Positions 19,641-32,708 of a stretch of DNA of 64,000 bases are shown here, piece after piece (position 1 is the stretch's first letter; the number at the start of each line of letters is the position of its first letter). Source of the DNA: Cinnamomum chago (taxonomy: Eukaryota > Streptophyta > Magnoliopsida > Laurales > Lauraceae); the NCBI GenBank assembly GCA_038049695.1, contig CP142452.1, positions 28,632,501-28,696,500 on the forward strand, written 5' to 3'. The notes beneath the pieces are model-generated. The model was not told where the DNA came from. It did no database searches and worked only from the letters and a program-made list of their open reading frames with translations. The translations under genes and the position numbers were made by a program.

Positions 19641-19795
19641 AGACTTAATTTAACATAATTATTATATAACCAGGTAATCAGAATCTCAACAAACTATATA
19701 ATGTAAACATAATGCATAGTATAGATTAACAAAAATGGAAATCCATGAGTAGATCATGAAAATACGGAATCTAGAAATGATGATTCATGATAATC
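19640..19795. repeat. Truncated TIR of the Ulp1-carrying element (copy A)
   Basis: Matches the outer ~155 bp of the left TIR at 40,060-40,219 and, inverted, about 51,125-51,290. It stops abruptly at the duplication junction. Confidence 0.85.
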
Positions 19796-19879
19796 GGATC
19801 AAGTTCTCTGTAGTCACTTCATAGGAATTGAAATGTTTAAGCTGCCGCAATCTGCTAGTCCATGTGTGGGGAAGACCAT

Positions 19880-20279
19880 TAGGTGAAGCATAAAAAACTG
19901 TTTTGAATAAGATAGTTTAGCATCAGAGGATCCTTGTTCAAGGAAAATGCTTACCTACGAGGAACTCCTTGTGCAGTCCAACATTGTGGGGCCCATTTGG
20001 GCCCACCTTTCATCTATGCAACCCTTTGATACTCTTTTTATCCCATGTTTTGGTGCGAGGCCCAATTTTACGCCCACTAAACCTTCACTGGCCGTTGGAT
20101 TAAATCTCAGGAAAATATATGGTTAAGATGCTATTAATGCTGTTAAATCAAGGGCTAGGGAAATCTGGTGGGGCTGATTGTTTGGATCCCTCTTAATCAT
20201 GTGGACTTTCCATCTGCCCTTCTCCCATCAATAAACTCGCATCTAAGTGGGCCCCTCGAGCTAGACTACATATACTTGA
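19880..20279. other. Unassigned spacer with GTGGGGCCCA motif
   Basis: The segment around 19,985-20,015 (TGTGGGGCCCATTTGGGCCC) and GTGGGCCCC near 20,250 recall the interior of the M1/M3 MITEs. No inverted ends or TSD were found. Confidence 0.35.
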
Positions 20280-23200
20280 ACTTTGCCCAATCACAAGAGT
20301 TTTTAAGTTAATTTGATGTCCTCTCTGGAAGAAGAGTCTCCCCTTGTATACTATATAGCCTTTGTATTAATTATTGTAAATCAATAACAGCCCCATGAGT
20401 TCCATTTATTAGGCATAATTGAATCTAATTTCTGGCTAATTGATTCAATAAGATAGTATTCATTAGGGTACATTATGCTGTATGGAAAGGATTGGATTTG
20501 TTCAGTATGGTAGCCTGCGGGACTATCCTAATATCTCTCTCAAATTGATAATGGTGAATCAACCTGTACCAATCTATGAATGAAGAATTGATGTTTGTTT
20601 CTTTGCAGAGCTTGAGTGAAGATATCAATGACCTGGAGGTCACTAGTGACTGAGGCAGCGAGATGATGTTATGATCAAAGGCTTTGGGGATATAATGACA
20701 ATTGACCTCAATACATTTTATCCTCTCATGAAAAGCAAGTTTTGCTACAATTTGAGTGACATTAGCCTTTTTGCATGAAGTGGGTGGCATTATGTTATGG
20801 AAGCCAAGTGGATCAAAAAGTGCCCAGAGCTGAACAATCTCAGAGCATGTAGAGGATATAGATTGATATTTTACTTACATGGATAATTTGGAGACTCTTG
20901 TTTCTTACATTTCCATGAGATCAAGTCACTACCCAGATAAACACATTATCCTGTCCTATAACATTGATTGTACGGACATGTAGCCCTATCTTCTACACTC
21001 AGATAAAGGTTGGATTCTTCAGTTCAAAAAAATAACACATTCAGAAGGTCCAATGATATACCGATTGATTCATTTGATAGCTGCCAAATGAAGATGTCTA
21101 GGCTCATGAATTAACAAGTGATGTTAAAAGCATGGGAAATTTTAAGTTGTGTAATGGTTGAGTAAACAGGATTGGCAACCACCTTCCTATACATTTTAGG
21201 ATTGTTGAGAGGATTACCATCATCCTTTCGATATTTCACATTTAGCTGTAAGGCAGTGTCAACAGGAGAAAAATCTTGTAATCGAGCTAGGACATTGAGG
21301 TCTTGAGTGTCCTGATTGAAAAGGAGTCCTTTATCCGATTTTTGAACCTCAAAAACCTAGGAGATATGTGAGTGAACCTAAATCTTTTGTATGAAAGGAA
21401 GCATGAATGCAGAGCCCAAGTATGTTATCTGGATCAGTCTCAGTGATGATGATGTTACCTACATGGATGAGTAGAATAGTGATGCTGTGAGGAATGCAAT
21501 GGAGGAACAAAAAAAGGGGGATCATAACAGCTTTGTTTAAAGTCGCCGTAAAGAAGAGTTTGACAAAATTTTTCAAACCATGCCCATGGTATTTGGTTAA
21601 GCCCATAAAGAAATCGTCACAATCGACAAAAACTATTTTATGAAGAAATAGAGAATCCCTGAGGTACACACATGTAGATCTCTTCCTTGAGATCCTTGTG
21701 AAGAAAAGCATTCGTGACATTTATTTTGAACCAACACCATGGTTGTGATGTGCAATGGCTGAGTTTCCACGATGGGTCTGGACTGTGTTCAATTTCATGA
21801 TGGGTGCAAATGTCTCATTATAGTCAATCCTATCCTTCTACCTACAACTTAGATCCATAAGCCTAGCTTTGTAACAATCCAACAAGTCATCAAATTTGAC
21901 CTTAATAGAATTGATAAAAGATGGGCATGGAACAATATCCTAGGTGTAATTCCTCTGAAGAGAATCGAGTTCCTCCAGTACATGTTGCCCTGCACACATG
22001 ACTTAAAGCCTATGAATAGATTTTAAGGATAGAAATCGATGGCAAGGTAAGAAGTACTGAGTGAGAAAAACCATAATGATTTTGGGGGACAAGATGGGCG
22101 TTGAACCTGCATAGTGGTGGACTATGATCAAGATTTGGAGGAAGCTCATGTATAGGGTGGTCGCCCTCATTGCCCTCATGATGTCATCACTGCATATAAA
22201 CAAAACCTAGTTTAAACCTGGGCATATCCTAAAAAGGCACAATGAGTAGATTGGCTGAAATTTTTTGTGGTTAAGAGGTAGAAGATGAACAATACAAAGG
22301 TGGTTGAAGGTCTGAAGATGATTATATCTGGGATGATGACCATGGGGACGGAAATAAGGTGATTGATGCTACAATTTGGAAGATGGAAGAAGATTAATGA
22401 GATGCATGATAGTGTATCGGGTTCCTGCCTGGCAAGTAGATAAAACAGAGAATTGGAGAAGCAAGATTCTGACCACTTCTAAAAGATGTTGATTTTTCTT
22501 TTGGCCACCCCATTTTGTTGCAGGGTATAGTGATAAGCTCTCCCCACTTAGGGGAAGGTTCATTAAATTGCTAGATGGTCATACTTGCATCAAAATAACA
22601 GGTGGGGATACTTATAATATCACCTGTGGCCCTTGGGTTCCCCAATAAATTGTTGTAGTGTTTCTTCCTGTTCTTGTACCGTTCTTTGTGATAAAATTCT
22701 TTTATTTTGTAGAAACTCTCTTAAGATTCATTGGGGACATATTCTCCCTCGGAGCGGATAATTTATTTTTAATACAAACCAAGAATTAACCATCGAGTGG
22801 TAGCTCAGTTGGCAAAGGACTTTGCGACTAAGGAAGTAGAGAGGTCTTTTGTTCAACACCTACCTTCGTTGGCCACCTCCCATAATTTTACCGGGTGCAT
22901 GTAGATAGGAGGGTTTGAATGTGCCCTTAGGGATTAGTACTCAACAGTCCAAAATCAAGTGTCCCTCGGGCTAAGAACCAAAGGCTCTTGGGCTGGGCGG
23001 GAGATACCCAGGGTTGTAAAAATAAAATAAAATAAAAATACAAACCAAGACTTTTTGAAAAGCACCAAATACTTCGAATTTTGTATGCAAGAAATATATC
23101 CCTGATAGTAGCCATAATCATCAATAACAATAACACAATATTTATAATGAGAATATAAAATCCCACCCCCCCGCCACAATATTTATAATGAGAATATAAA

Positions 23201-23816
23201 ATGGTAGGTGCATTACCCTGAACATCGATATAACATCAACCCCCCCCAACCCACACACACACACAGACCACCTGAGAAATTATGCCACTATTGATTCATA
23301 TTAGATGAAGCATGAAATAAAGAAAATATAGGCTCATTCCTACCAGATTAATGATCATTGCTCAATACTTTCAGTCGAAGAAAATGATAAGAGTGCAGTT
23401 ATTATTGACCAATTGTCTCAAAGAGTTAATGTTGGCAGGTAAACAAAAAGAAGGTAGCAAAAATGCATGATAAGGAGTTCATGGACGTTGATGTCACCAA
23501 TAGCTGTGATACGAAGATGTTTTCCATCAGCAATGTGGGCTTGTAATGGTCCAAATTGCATTTCTTGAGATACCATGCCAAAGCCTGTTAGAATAAATAA
23601 CAAGACTTTTCATGTGAATTGGTGTACTTCTGGAAGGTGAGCTTCCCTTGTATTTATATAATTGTAAATCAATTACGGCCCTGTGAATCCCTCTTAATTG
23701 GGGCAATTAATTTCTAGCTAATTGATTCTGTGAGATCATTATTAAAGTTCATTACAGTGTATTGAAATGAGTGGATTCCTCAAGTATGGTAGCCTGCATG
23801 AGTGTCTTATTAGGTA
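20280..23816 (-). pseudogene. Degenerate Ty1/copia retrotransposon, copy B
   Basis: Two similar ~240-bp LTRs bracket it (20,280-20,532 and 23,576-23,816; shared TAGCTAATTGATTC-like and AGTATGGTAGCCTGC blocks). A variant PBS TGGTATCTCAAG sits at 23,564-23,575 on the minus strand. Reading right to left on the minus strand: integrase-core scrap (VIVIDDYGYYQGY, 23,170-22,955), integrase tail (KKNQHLLEVVR, 22,563-22,369), RT (NIIITETDPDNILGLC and TKDLGSLTYLLGF, 21,720-21,349) and RNase H end (LAFHERIKCIEVNCHYI, 20,790-20,473). Gag and protease are lost, many frameshifts are present, and a SINE interrupts integrase. Copy A shows the same right end at 1-664. Confidence 0.88.
22785..23036 (+). mobile_element. 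tRNA-derived SINE inserted in copia integrase
   Basis: Flanked by a perfect 14-bp duplication AATACAAACCAAGA (22,771-22,784 and 23,037-23,050). A box TAGCTCAGTTGG at 22,801-22,812, B box GTTCAACACC at 22,851-22,860. The 3' end is GGGCTGGGCGGGAGATACCC, then an A-rich AAATAAAATAAAATAAAA tail. This is the best-preserved SINE in the window and longer than the relatives at 882 and 24,021, which lack the middle. Confidence 0.9.
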
Positions 23817-24020
23817 CATGCTGTATAATACAAGGTGTTTTGAGTTGGAAATATGAAAACATATGATTTGTAGATCTCAGCAAGAACTAAACTGTGCTCA
23901 ACCGATTAATATCCACAGTTTTTCAGTTTTAATATTCAATCTATATAGTTCAGTTATCTTTAATCAAATCATATAATTATTGTTTTAGATAATTCCATTG
24001 ATGAATGAATGTTCATTTTC

Positions 24021-24187
24021 AACCAATGAGCGGTAGCTCGGTTGGCCAAGGAATCTGCGTTTCAGGATTCGGAGAGGTTTTGTATTCGACACCTACTTTC
24101 CTTGGTCACCTCGCGTAGTTTTACTCGAGCCAGCTCCTGGGCTGGGCTGGGTGGGAGGTACCATGAGTTATAAAAAAAAAAAAAACA
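24021..24187 (+). mobile_element. tRNA-derived SINE, copy B
   Basis: Counterpart of 882-1,044. The A box here (TAGCTCGGTTGG, 24,034-24,045) is closer to consensus than in copy A, and the poly-A tail is slightly longer. Confidence 0.78.
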
Positions 24188-24229
24188 GTTTATTTTCGTT
24201 GGTAATCAACTCAATATGCTAATCAGTCG

Positions 24230-24606
24230 AGCCAGTCTCAATCAGGGCTGGCAAATGGGACAGTTATTTTATTTTTTGGCCTACAAGTTGAAGTTCAACC
24301 TGTATCTGTCTCGTTTTTAATATGGATCAGGTAACTACAATCCGCATGTGATGCATGTCAACTGACCTGACTTACATGACCCTCATCCAAGGTGGGTCAA
24401 CCCATTTAACCTGACCTGACTGGACCCTAACCAACTTGTGGAAGTTTAGCACAAGCTCAATTCATAAGTTAGCAGGCTTGGCCCAAGCTCAATTCGTTTT
24501 TAAGTTAAAGTTGTGTCTTAGTCGTTTGCCAAGAAAAATGGAAAAAAAAAAAAAAAAAACAACTTTACAAAAATATTAAACCATCGAACCATATGAATCT
24601 GTTTAA
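24230..24606. repeat. Copy B counterpart of 1,090-1,462 with deletion at its right edge
   Basis: Follows copy A until CTGTTTAAAT and then jumps to sequence equivalent to about 2,635, so about 1.17 kb (R1 flank, MULE left end, half of the minisatellite) is missing. Confidence 0.85.
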
Positions 24607-26312
24607 ATTAAGATAAACCATTTGCCAAAACATAAACATTTGCCAAAACTAAGATAAACCAATTTTTCAAATTTCAGAAAAATTTGCCAACGGGTCAAGT
24701 ATTTTTGCCAAAACTCAGTTAAATTTATTTTAAAAAATGCAAATAAATCTCAAAAGATAAGCCTAAGTTTAGTTCAAAAACTCAATTAACATTTTCCAAA
24801 TGGAGATAAATTTGTCAGAAACTCAAGTACATTTTTCAGAAACTCAAATAAATTTGTTTCAGAACTCAAATAAATCAACAAAAAACTCAGATAGATTTTT
24901 TCAGAATTCAGAGAAATTTATTTCAGAACTTAGATAAATTTGCGCAAAACTAAAATAAATTTGAAAAAAAATGAAAAGCTCAGATAAATTTGACAGAAAC
25001 TCATATAAATTTGTTAAAACTCAGATAAACTTGAAAAAACGTAGATAAATTTCACAAAAACTTAGATAAATTTCATACCAACTCATGTATATTTGTCAAA
25101 AACGATATAACAACATTGTTGCCTTCCTTCTCTGGCGATGGCGCAACACCGTCGACTACGTTCGGCAACAATCGGAAAACAATAGTGGTAGCTACAACGA
25201 GACCGACATGCCATTTTCTTTCTCAACCGATCTAACCCCTATCAGAACCCAATCAAACCCATCAGCGCATGCAAACAACCTAGAGAAGGCAAGGCCGCCG
25301 CCGTCGGCTCCATGTCTTGTAACAAATTTCTGCAGCCTTTGCTTCTGGGCTTCTACGTGGATAAGGTCAACCTAATCTGACCTGAACTCGAACCTGGAAG
25401 TGATACAGAACCTAGGCCCAGAAAACCTGTTTTCTTCTTCTTCTTTGTTCCTTCCGGTTCTGCAACAGGGAAGACAGCGTTGTCTTCTTCTTCTTCGATG
25501 GAGCAAGACTAGTGAAGCGAGGCGGAGCGGCGTGGCAACGCTTGGCTCCGGCGACAGCAGAAGTCTTCTTCTTCGGCGTGCGATGTGGGGTCCAGCCAAA
25601 AACAAGAAAACCAACCCAAATTGCTGCTTGTCTTTTGCTGTGATTTCTTCAATCATGCGCGCACACTGAATCGTTGATTCTTCTCTTCTTCGACCAAAGA
25701 AACTAGATTTCTCTAGTTCGTCTTCTGCATTGACAGCGGCAAGATCCCAACTCTCTTCGTTTTTTCTTCTCAAGCGATGGTAGGATCACCTTTGTTTTTT
25801 TGCTTTCCTTGCTTCCGGCGATGGTCGATCCTAACAACAGCAAGTCCGGTTCCTCGTGCTTCTTCTTCTTCTCCGGCAACTATCAGTCTAGGCAATTAAA
25901 CCCGAACAAGAGAAAACCAACAAAGATCTTCTCTGTTTTCTCTACAATAGAAATAGGGCGCTGCCCTTCTCCTTTGTGTGGCCTACGGAGATTAGAATCG
26001 ATCTCCTTTTGCAACTACAGATGGCGTAGCAACATGTGAGGATCGACGATCTTCTTCCAAAGGGGGTTCTCCGGGACAAAGAATGAGAGCGAAGAACGAC
26101 GACGGAGAATGGAAGATTTGAAAATTTAAAATTCAAAATTTTATGCCAAAACAGTTGAAAGGGTAAATCAGTCATGTAAATATCTGATGTGACATTTCTA
26201 GGGACCTCTCGCCGAAATATGTCTAGCTTTATGGACTACAAGGCTTAGAGGAAAAGTTGATGGACCGGAAGCCTTACAAGACCTCCATGAGGGATCTTTC
26301 ACTAATTTACTC
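24607..26312. mobile_element. MULE-like element, copy B, left end deleted
   Basis: Holds the second half of the minisatellite (to 25,110), the GC-rich segment (25,120-25,750) and the right terminal segment, ending next to the retained target copy ATTTATTTA (26,313-26,321). It lacks the LTR insertion seen in copy A and so preserves the empty site. The minus-strand 133-codon frame at 25,773-25,372 resembles the copy A frame at 3,790-3,314, but no domain was recognised. Confidence 0.75.
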
Positions 26313-26320
26313 ATTTATTT

Positions 26321-27398
26321 ATGATAGTAGCTAGAATTGAAGAAACAATGGTGAAGATCCATAAATGGCCATAACTGTTCTCCCCTCTATTGAAAAATGA
26401 ATTAAAGAGTGATGGAAAATGGATGCTCTGTGATCACCCTAGTAAACTAAATCTAAGGAAAGTCAGAGGTCTCTCTCTCTCTCTCTCAATCCATGACCTT
26501 AGGGGTCGTTTATGCACGATTTATAATGTTCATTTATGAACACCATTTTGATAAACATATCTAGAACTTAAAAATAAAAAAATCCCCCTTACATGTCATG
26601 GCAATACAATTTTGTTTCGGACTTACCTGAAAATCATGCTTGGAATTGTCTTTTAGTTGCTTAAACATAGTTGGGACAAGGCTTTGATGATGATAATGGT
26701 GAAGATGAATTATCCTTTTTCACAATCCGCATCAAGATTCCATTCGGTGATCTCATAAAGGGAGCATAGGGGGTTGATCACACTCACAGCATGGGCTCAC
26801 TCGAAAGTCCAAACAGTGGTTACACATATAAGCCATGGCTAAGAACCTTATAATATTAAACAAAAGTAGAGGTTTAATTGGGTGTAATACTTGTGAATGA
26901 AGTTGAGTCCTTTATGGGTAAAAAAAAAAAAAAAAAAGGAAAAATCGTCTAACCGACCGAACCGAACTGAACCGGTGGTTAATAACCATGTTTCACGGTT
27001 CGGTTACAGTTACGTTTATTAAAATAAAAAAACCACGCTTCACGGTTTGGTTATGGTTTTCAGTCTCGACTCACGGTTATTAACCGAATGAACCGTTACA
27101 CAAATAAAAAAAACTAAAGGGCCAAGATGTTTTGTATTATCATTTTAGACTTTTAGTTGTGATTATTTTCTGAGAAATGATAGTGTTGTTTCATTTAGTA
27201 TGTGAAAATATAGGGTTGTTTTGCATACAGAACCAAAATGGCAAAAAAAAAATATATTTTTAAGTGCCAATTAACCATAATTGAACCGTCTAATACAGTT
27301 TGGTTTTTTAACAATTTTTTATGGTACTGTTATTTTTTAAAAAACTGAAAACCGTAAAATACGGTTTGTTAACGGTTTTTCCAAAACAAACGGTTAAC
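26321..27398. repeat. R1 right block, copy B
   Basis: Matches 6,347-7,455 including the shorter (CT)n run and the CGGTTAACCG-type element from about 26,921, and stops abruptly at 27,398 at the LINE junction. Confidence 0.85.
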
Positions 27399-29222
27399 CT
27401 TTCTTCGTTTCATTTATTCTGGGCGACTATCTTTCTTCTTCCTCAATCCATTTTACATGCTTTAGACTGCCACATCAGAGATTTTTTCTGGAATTGCTGG
27501 TCCTCTTCCTATCTTCATCCTATAGCTTGGAGTACTATTTGTCAGCCGATTGCTATGGGAGGGCTAGGTGTTCGCTCTATTTATGGAGTTGCAAAGGCAG
27601 CACTGCTTTGGCAGGTATGAAATGTTATTCTTAACAGGAAAGCTTGTTGGAACCTATGGGTCAATGCTCGATATTTGATGGGTGAATCTTTCTAGGATGT
27701 TACTAGTCCAAATTCTGCTTCTTGGGGTTGGAAAGGTATCTTGACTCTCCGACCTTTGGCTTTACCCTACATAAAATTCTTAATCGGAAATGGGCATACC
27801 ACTCGCTTTTGGACTGATCCATGGTTGCCAGGGGGACGTCTGAGGGATTGTTTTAGCTCTCGTGCTATTTATGATACAGGCTTGGGAGCAGATCTACGAG
27901 TTAGTACTTTTCTAGTACATGGTGACTGGAACTTGCCAACCCCTACTTCGAATGCTTTGATGGACATCTTTCAAATCATCCCTAGTGAATGTCAGCCCTG
28001 GCCTAATTTTGATGATGAAATTGTTTGGATTCTTGAAGAGAAGGGATTTTTCTCTTTGAAGTCTGCTTACAACCTTATATGCAACATCCATAACCAGCAG
28101 TTAAGTTGGACTTCAGCTATTTGGTTCAAAGGGGGTATTAAAAAACACTCTATATGTGCGTTGATGTTCTTTCATGGTAGACTCAAGACTAAAGATTTCC
28201 TATTGCAAAGAAATGTTGATTGTGATACCTGTTGTGTTTTGTGTGATTGTACATGGGAGACGTCTACACATCTCCTGTTACATTGTCCATATGCACAAGC
28301 GATTTGGGGTGTTCTTCTTTCTAAACTAAATTTGATCCCAATCAATTGTTCTACTGCTCAGGAGCTTTTAGATTCTATGGTTTCTCGTATTGATCAGAAC
28401 ATGGATGATACTTGTATTCTTGCAAAGCTTCTTTTTAATGCTTATGTGTGGCATGTGTGGGATGAACGTAATGCAAGGATTTTCAGGCAATCAACATTAC
28501 CATATGGTTCTGTAGTGAAGTGCATTGTACATGTGGTGACAACCAAGATTTTGTACCTTAATCTTATATTACCAAATGACATTCAATGTCATTGGAATGT
28601 TCCTGTGCATAATCCAATTAGAAATGCAACTCTAGTTACTGACCGACCTCATGGATGGCGCCTTTCAATTACTACTTTACCCCTGGTTCTTGTTGGTATT
28701 TTGTAGAGAGATACTCATCACCCGTGGAAGGGACGGCGAGTGCAATTGATACCTATTTATGATGGTCTCTACCAATTGTTGCAGCTTGTTCCTTCGGATA
28801 TTTCATCCATTACTATTGAGACTGATTCTTCTTTGCACATTCTTCTTCTCCATCCTGATAAATCGGATTGGGTTCTTCATTTTATGGCAAGACGTCTCCA
28901 TGCTGTTGTTCGTAGTTTTGAGCTTGTTCAATTTGTGCGTCTTCATCCTCAGACTATGCGATTCAGTAAAATCATTAGCAGATTTCTTGGTCCTCCATTG
29001 CTCAATGTTGATAACATTGATATTTTGTTTCACTCTGTTAGTGTGCAGTTGTAATTATTTGGTTGATTTCGTGTATTTGTTTTAATTGTTTCTGCTTTGT
29101 ATTGGACGGGGTATGCCCCTTGGGAAGCTTCTATAATCACATTGATAATAGACTTCCATTTTGTAATTTATTTTTGAGAAATTGAGGAACTACCTTACTC
29201 TTCAAAAAAAAGAAAAAGAAAA
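27399..29222 (+). pseudogene. 5'-truncated L1-type LINE (RT thumb, zf-RVT, RNase H)
   Basis: In order: the end of RT (AMGGLGVRSIYGVAKAALLW, 27,550-27,620), the linker with IGNGHTTRFWTDPWLPGG, a zf-RVT region (LKTKDFLLQR, then VLCDCTWETSTHLLLHC, about 28,180-28,290), then an RNase H-like tail (TIETDSSLHILLL) ending near 29,053. In-frame stops lie near 27,695 and at 28,704-28,706. The 3' end is an A-rich TTCAAAAAAAAGAAAAAG tract. It replaces about 1.57 kb of the copy A sequence and has no visible TSD. It is not the same subfamily as the L1 at 42.8-48.5 kb. Confidence 0.88.
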
Positions 29223-29307
29223 AAGAAACCTATCCTAGAGAGAGCAAAAGAGGATCATGCCTAAAATCTACATTTGGATGGAGAGCCTCATTCCACTTTA
29301 GGGATGT

Positions 29308-30624
29308 AAGCCTATCAATGGGATGGGCAGGGCTTGGGCATGAGTTGTCCAATCCCGTCTCGAATATTGGACGGGCCCGCCGGGGGTTGTCCAATCCCGG
29401 CCCTAAATTTAGCGGGCCTATGTCAAATCCCATCCCGTGCGGGCTCGGGTTGGGACCGGGCCGGGCCTGGGCTTTAGCACAATCTTGAACATAAGATCAA
29501 TATTCACTAATTATTCATATACGGTCACCGGGCAGCCCCCTTCCCATTGCTACAAACTCAACTAAATTCAACTAGTAACATTCACTCAGCCAGAATTTCT
29601 TTAAATGGTTAGATACCAGTGTCCAGCAGGCCCAACAAATAATTCTGTATCCCTTTTATCAACTTTAAATAAAAAATAATAATTTAAAGAATGATTAAAG
29701 CACATATGAGCACTTGAAGAAGATATGATCTTCATATTCTTCATGCTGAAGAATAAGAAGGCAGCCAGCGGCTGTCTGAATACCAACACTCGACCCAAAC
29801 AGAGGTTGGATTTTTCATATGAAACAGTTACCAGGCAAAAGTATCAGGTTGCATTATGATATTCCATTCCAGTTGGTACCAAGGTTTCCTAGTGCCCTGA
29901 ACGAATCAACTTCGAAACATTTTTGAGTGAAAGATCCCCGCTAGTAGCCTTGCTCCAAACAAGAGTCAGAATTCAATAAGTTAGGTCGGGGTAGATTGGA
30001 AATGTCCTGCATTAAACATAACCTGATATCTTGAGGAAAAGAATCCGGGACGACCCATAGGCCATTAACAGTTAGATTGCAAACTATCTGAGGAGCTGAG
30101 GTTATGAAGAGGGAAGAAGACAGCAAGAGGCAATTTGGTCACCCACTTAACATACCACAGACTTGCAGATTTACAATTTCCCATTACCCATTTACTGCAT
30201 TGGAGAAGAAATTGAGCCACTTACGTGTTCCTCTATAAAAAAGAACCAACAGAAGGAGAAATTGGGGAACAATATCATGACCTGAGCAAAGAGGCCCAAA
30301 TAGAATTTGAAGACGCTCCATCCACCCCTGAAGAAGAACCATGCAAGTCATGTTCATCTCTGAGATACTCCAGATACCCAGCGCCCTTGTTTTACTGTTA
30401 GAGGGGCCAGTTTCGGTAAATATATATATAAAACTTAATTAATTTATCTTGCAACAGGGCCGGGCTGGTCCTGGACGGGCCGGGCATGTTCTACCAAATC
30501 TCAGTCCCATTTTAACCGGGCTTTCAAAAAATTGCCCAAGTCCAGCGCGCTCAGATTTTTTTAAAGCCCTGTGTTTTCGGGCTTGGGCCGGATATCCATT
30601 TCAACAGGCTAAATTGACAGGCCT
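29308..30624. mobile_element. hAT-like non-autonomous element, copy B
   Basis: Counterpart of 9,114-10,417. Left end AAGCCTATCAATGGG (one change from copy A), right end AGGCCTGTCAATTTAGCC on the minus strand. 8-bp flanks AGGGATGT (29,300-29,307) and AGGGATGA (30,625-30,632). Confidence 0.8.
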
Positions 30625-31110
30625 AGGGATGACTCGCGCGCTGAAGAGTCAGAATCATCAGAGAACCAAATTACTTGGATAATGAGTCCTGACCCAATCT
30701 GCAAACCCAAACTGAACCAGACCTGACAATTCAAGGTCTCGTTTGACTCTTTCTACATTCGGGTTGATGATAAATATGTTATTTTTGAGTTGAGTTCATT
30801 CTTGCTATTCAAACTGGCAACCTAACCCAACTTATCAATATGATAGGCCCAACTTATCACGATGACCTGCCTAGCTATCTGATCTGACCTGTTAATTAAT
30901 TGGTACGGTTGTGCTTGACATTTTCGACCTGTTAATTAAAGGGTCAAGTTCGAATACAGCCTATAAATGTTGTCTCCTGTGCTTAGCCCGACCAAAGACG
31001 ACCTAACCCAATCCATTGCCACCCTCAATATTAACCCAAAATAGGGAGCAGACCGAGCGCTTCGTCCGAACCAACCAAAATGGGATTGATGCTGAAGGCT
31101 GGAATACTAA

Positions 31111-31496
31111 GGGTCTGTTTGACAGTAGCATTTTGATGCTGATATCCAAATGCTAATGCTAATGCTGATTGAAATGCTGATTGAAAATGCTAATGCTGTT
31201 TGGTTGGACATTAGCTGGTAGCATTTATATTGGTGTCAAATTACATAAAAGGACATAAAACAATAAAATGTTAAAAAACAGCTACAAAAAAACAAAGGGT
31301 TACTTTTGTCATCTTAGGGGTAAAAAATTTAAATGCTACAAGAATGCTCCTTTTTTCAGCATTAGCATTTTGCAAAAAAATGCTACTAAAATGCTAATGC
31401 TAATGCTGATTTTTATAGGGACCGTTTGGCTACAAAGTAGCATTAATGCTGAAATCAGCATTAATGCTACTAATAATGCTGGTACCAAACGCAGCC
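31111..31496. mobile_element. Tourist/PIF-Harbinger-like MITE, copy B (both ends present)
   Basis: 386 bp flanked by TAA (31,108-31,110 and 31,497-31,499). Ends GGGTCTGTTTG (left) and GGCTGCGTTTGG (right, minus strand) match the style of Tourist-like termini. The body is made of GTAGCATTAATGCTG motifs in both orientations. Confidence 0.78.
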
Positions 31497-31499
31497 TAA

Positions 31500-32708
31500 T
31501 ATGGAATAAATAATACTTTGAACAGCCTTACATAAATAAGAATACTTTGAACAGCCTTACACCAATCTTCCTTCTGTCTCACTGGTTGCAAGATTAGGAG
31601 CACGTGCAAGAGGTCCAGGGTTCAAGGATTGGTACCATCTTCTCTTCATCTAAAACTCACTAAAGAGGTATTTCAAAATACCTCAATTTTTAATACTTGT
31701 TTCTTCGTTTTATATTCATACCAAACATTCTTTTTATTTTTTTTTTAAATTCACCTGAACACTTTTCATATATTAATATGTAAAGCTAGAAAACAAAATG
31801 CAGGAAAAGCTTACAATTAAGAGTTTGAAGATAATTCTTTTATTTCCTTATTGTAAAAATCTTAAATTTAGAAGTTGTTGATAAAAGAATGGATCATCAA
31901 TCCCATTTTTTTTTATTTTTTTCTAAAAATTTAATCGTTGTGTGAAGCTTGGGTGAAACTTGGTGGGTCAGGTTGAGCATTTTTGCTACAAAACTCAGCC
32001 ATACATGACCTAGGATTGGCTTGAATTCTAAATTCTCAACTAAGGTTGAGTTGAGGTTATATAAGTATGGCTGGAAAACTCTCTTAATTGACTTTTAATT
32101 CTTCCTAGTCATCTCGTTTTTATGTAGGACCGAGTAAAAAATAGGGGAGACTTGGTTGAGTCATATCATTTCATTAAATTGTTTGAATCCCAAACCATTT
32201 AATAGGTAGATTTGATTTTAAAATAATTAAATTTTATTTATAAATAATTATGCATGAGGTTTGGAGTTAGTAATTTAAAAATGATGACTAGAATGTAGTT
32301 TGAATTTTGAAACTTATATTTGATCTTTTACATTCAGTATTTAGACTAACAAATTGTATAATTTTGCACAATGTTTTTTTGTTTTCCTTATCATAGTACT
32401 TTTCTTACATATATAAATTTATTAATTTGAATTGACTATTATGAATCATGTAAATAAATGTATTTTTTAGATTTTATTAATAATGGATTCATTTTAACTA
32501 AGAATTCTATTTGATGAATAAAAGGCTTTGAACTTTGAAGTCTTCTTACACATTAGGCTAAAAATATGAGCATAAGTTTCCTAATAACCTTGTGTCAGCA
32601 TAATGTGGAGAAGAATGAGGAAGAACCAATTACATCCTCCTGATCTTAAGATCCAAAATTTGTGAGGCAAGTCGAGAACTTGACCTACATAAAACAAGTT
32701 AACCTGGA
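31500..32708. other. Copy B of the 11.26-12.47 kb AT-rich region
   Basis: Contains the SINE-like scrap near 31,574-31,690 and the dispersed repeat at 32,130-32,480. No gene was seen. Confidence 0.6.

Larger units (their letters stand above)
1..19795. repeat. Segmental duplication, copy A (left end outside window)
   Basis: Sequence from base 4 onward matches copy B from 23,073 (offset 23,069), and the match continues through matching transposons to 19,795/40,219. By-eye identity is about 95% over aligned stretches. Copy A differs from B by several events: it has a nested LTR derivative (3,780-5,771), the MITE block 7,958-8,935, an extra MITE (14,422-14,800) and the LTR region 17,147-18,480. 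B has lost the equivalent of 1,462-2,630 and 17,147-18,480. Copy A should begin about 3.3 kb left of the window. Confidence 0.93.

Noticed and set aside
22785..22870. tRNA gene
   Set aside because: A and B boxes are present, but there is no cloverleaf-consistent body, and the unit has a SINE body, an A-rich tail and a TSD.
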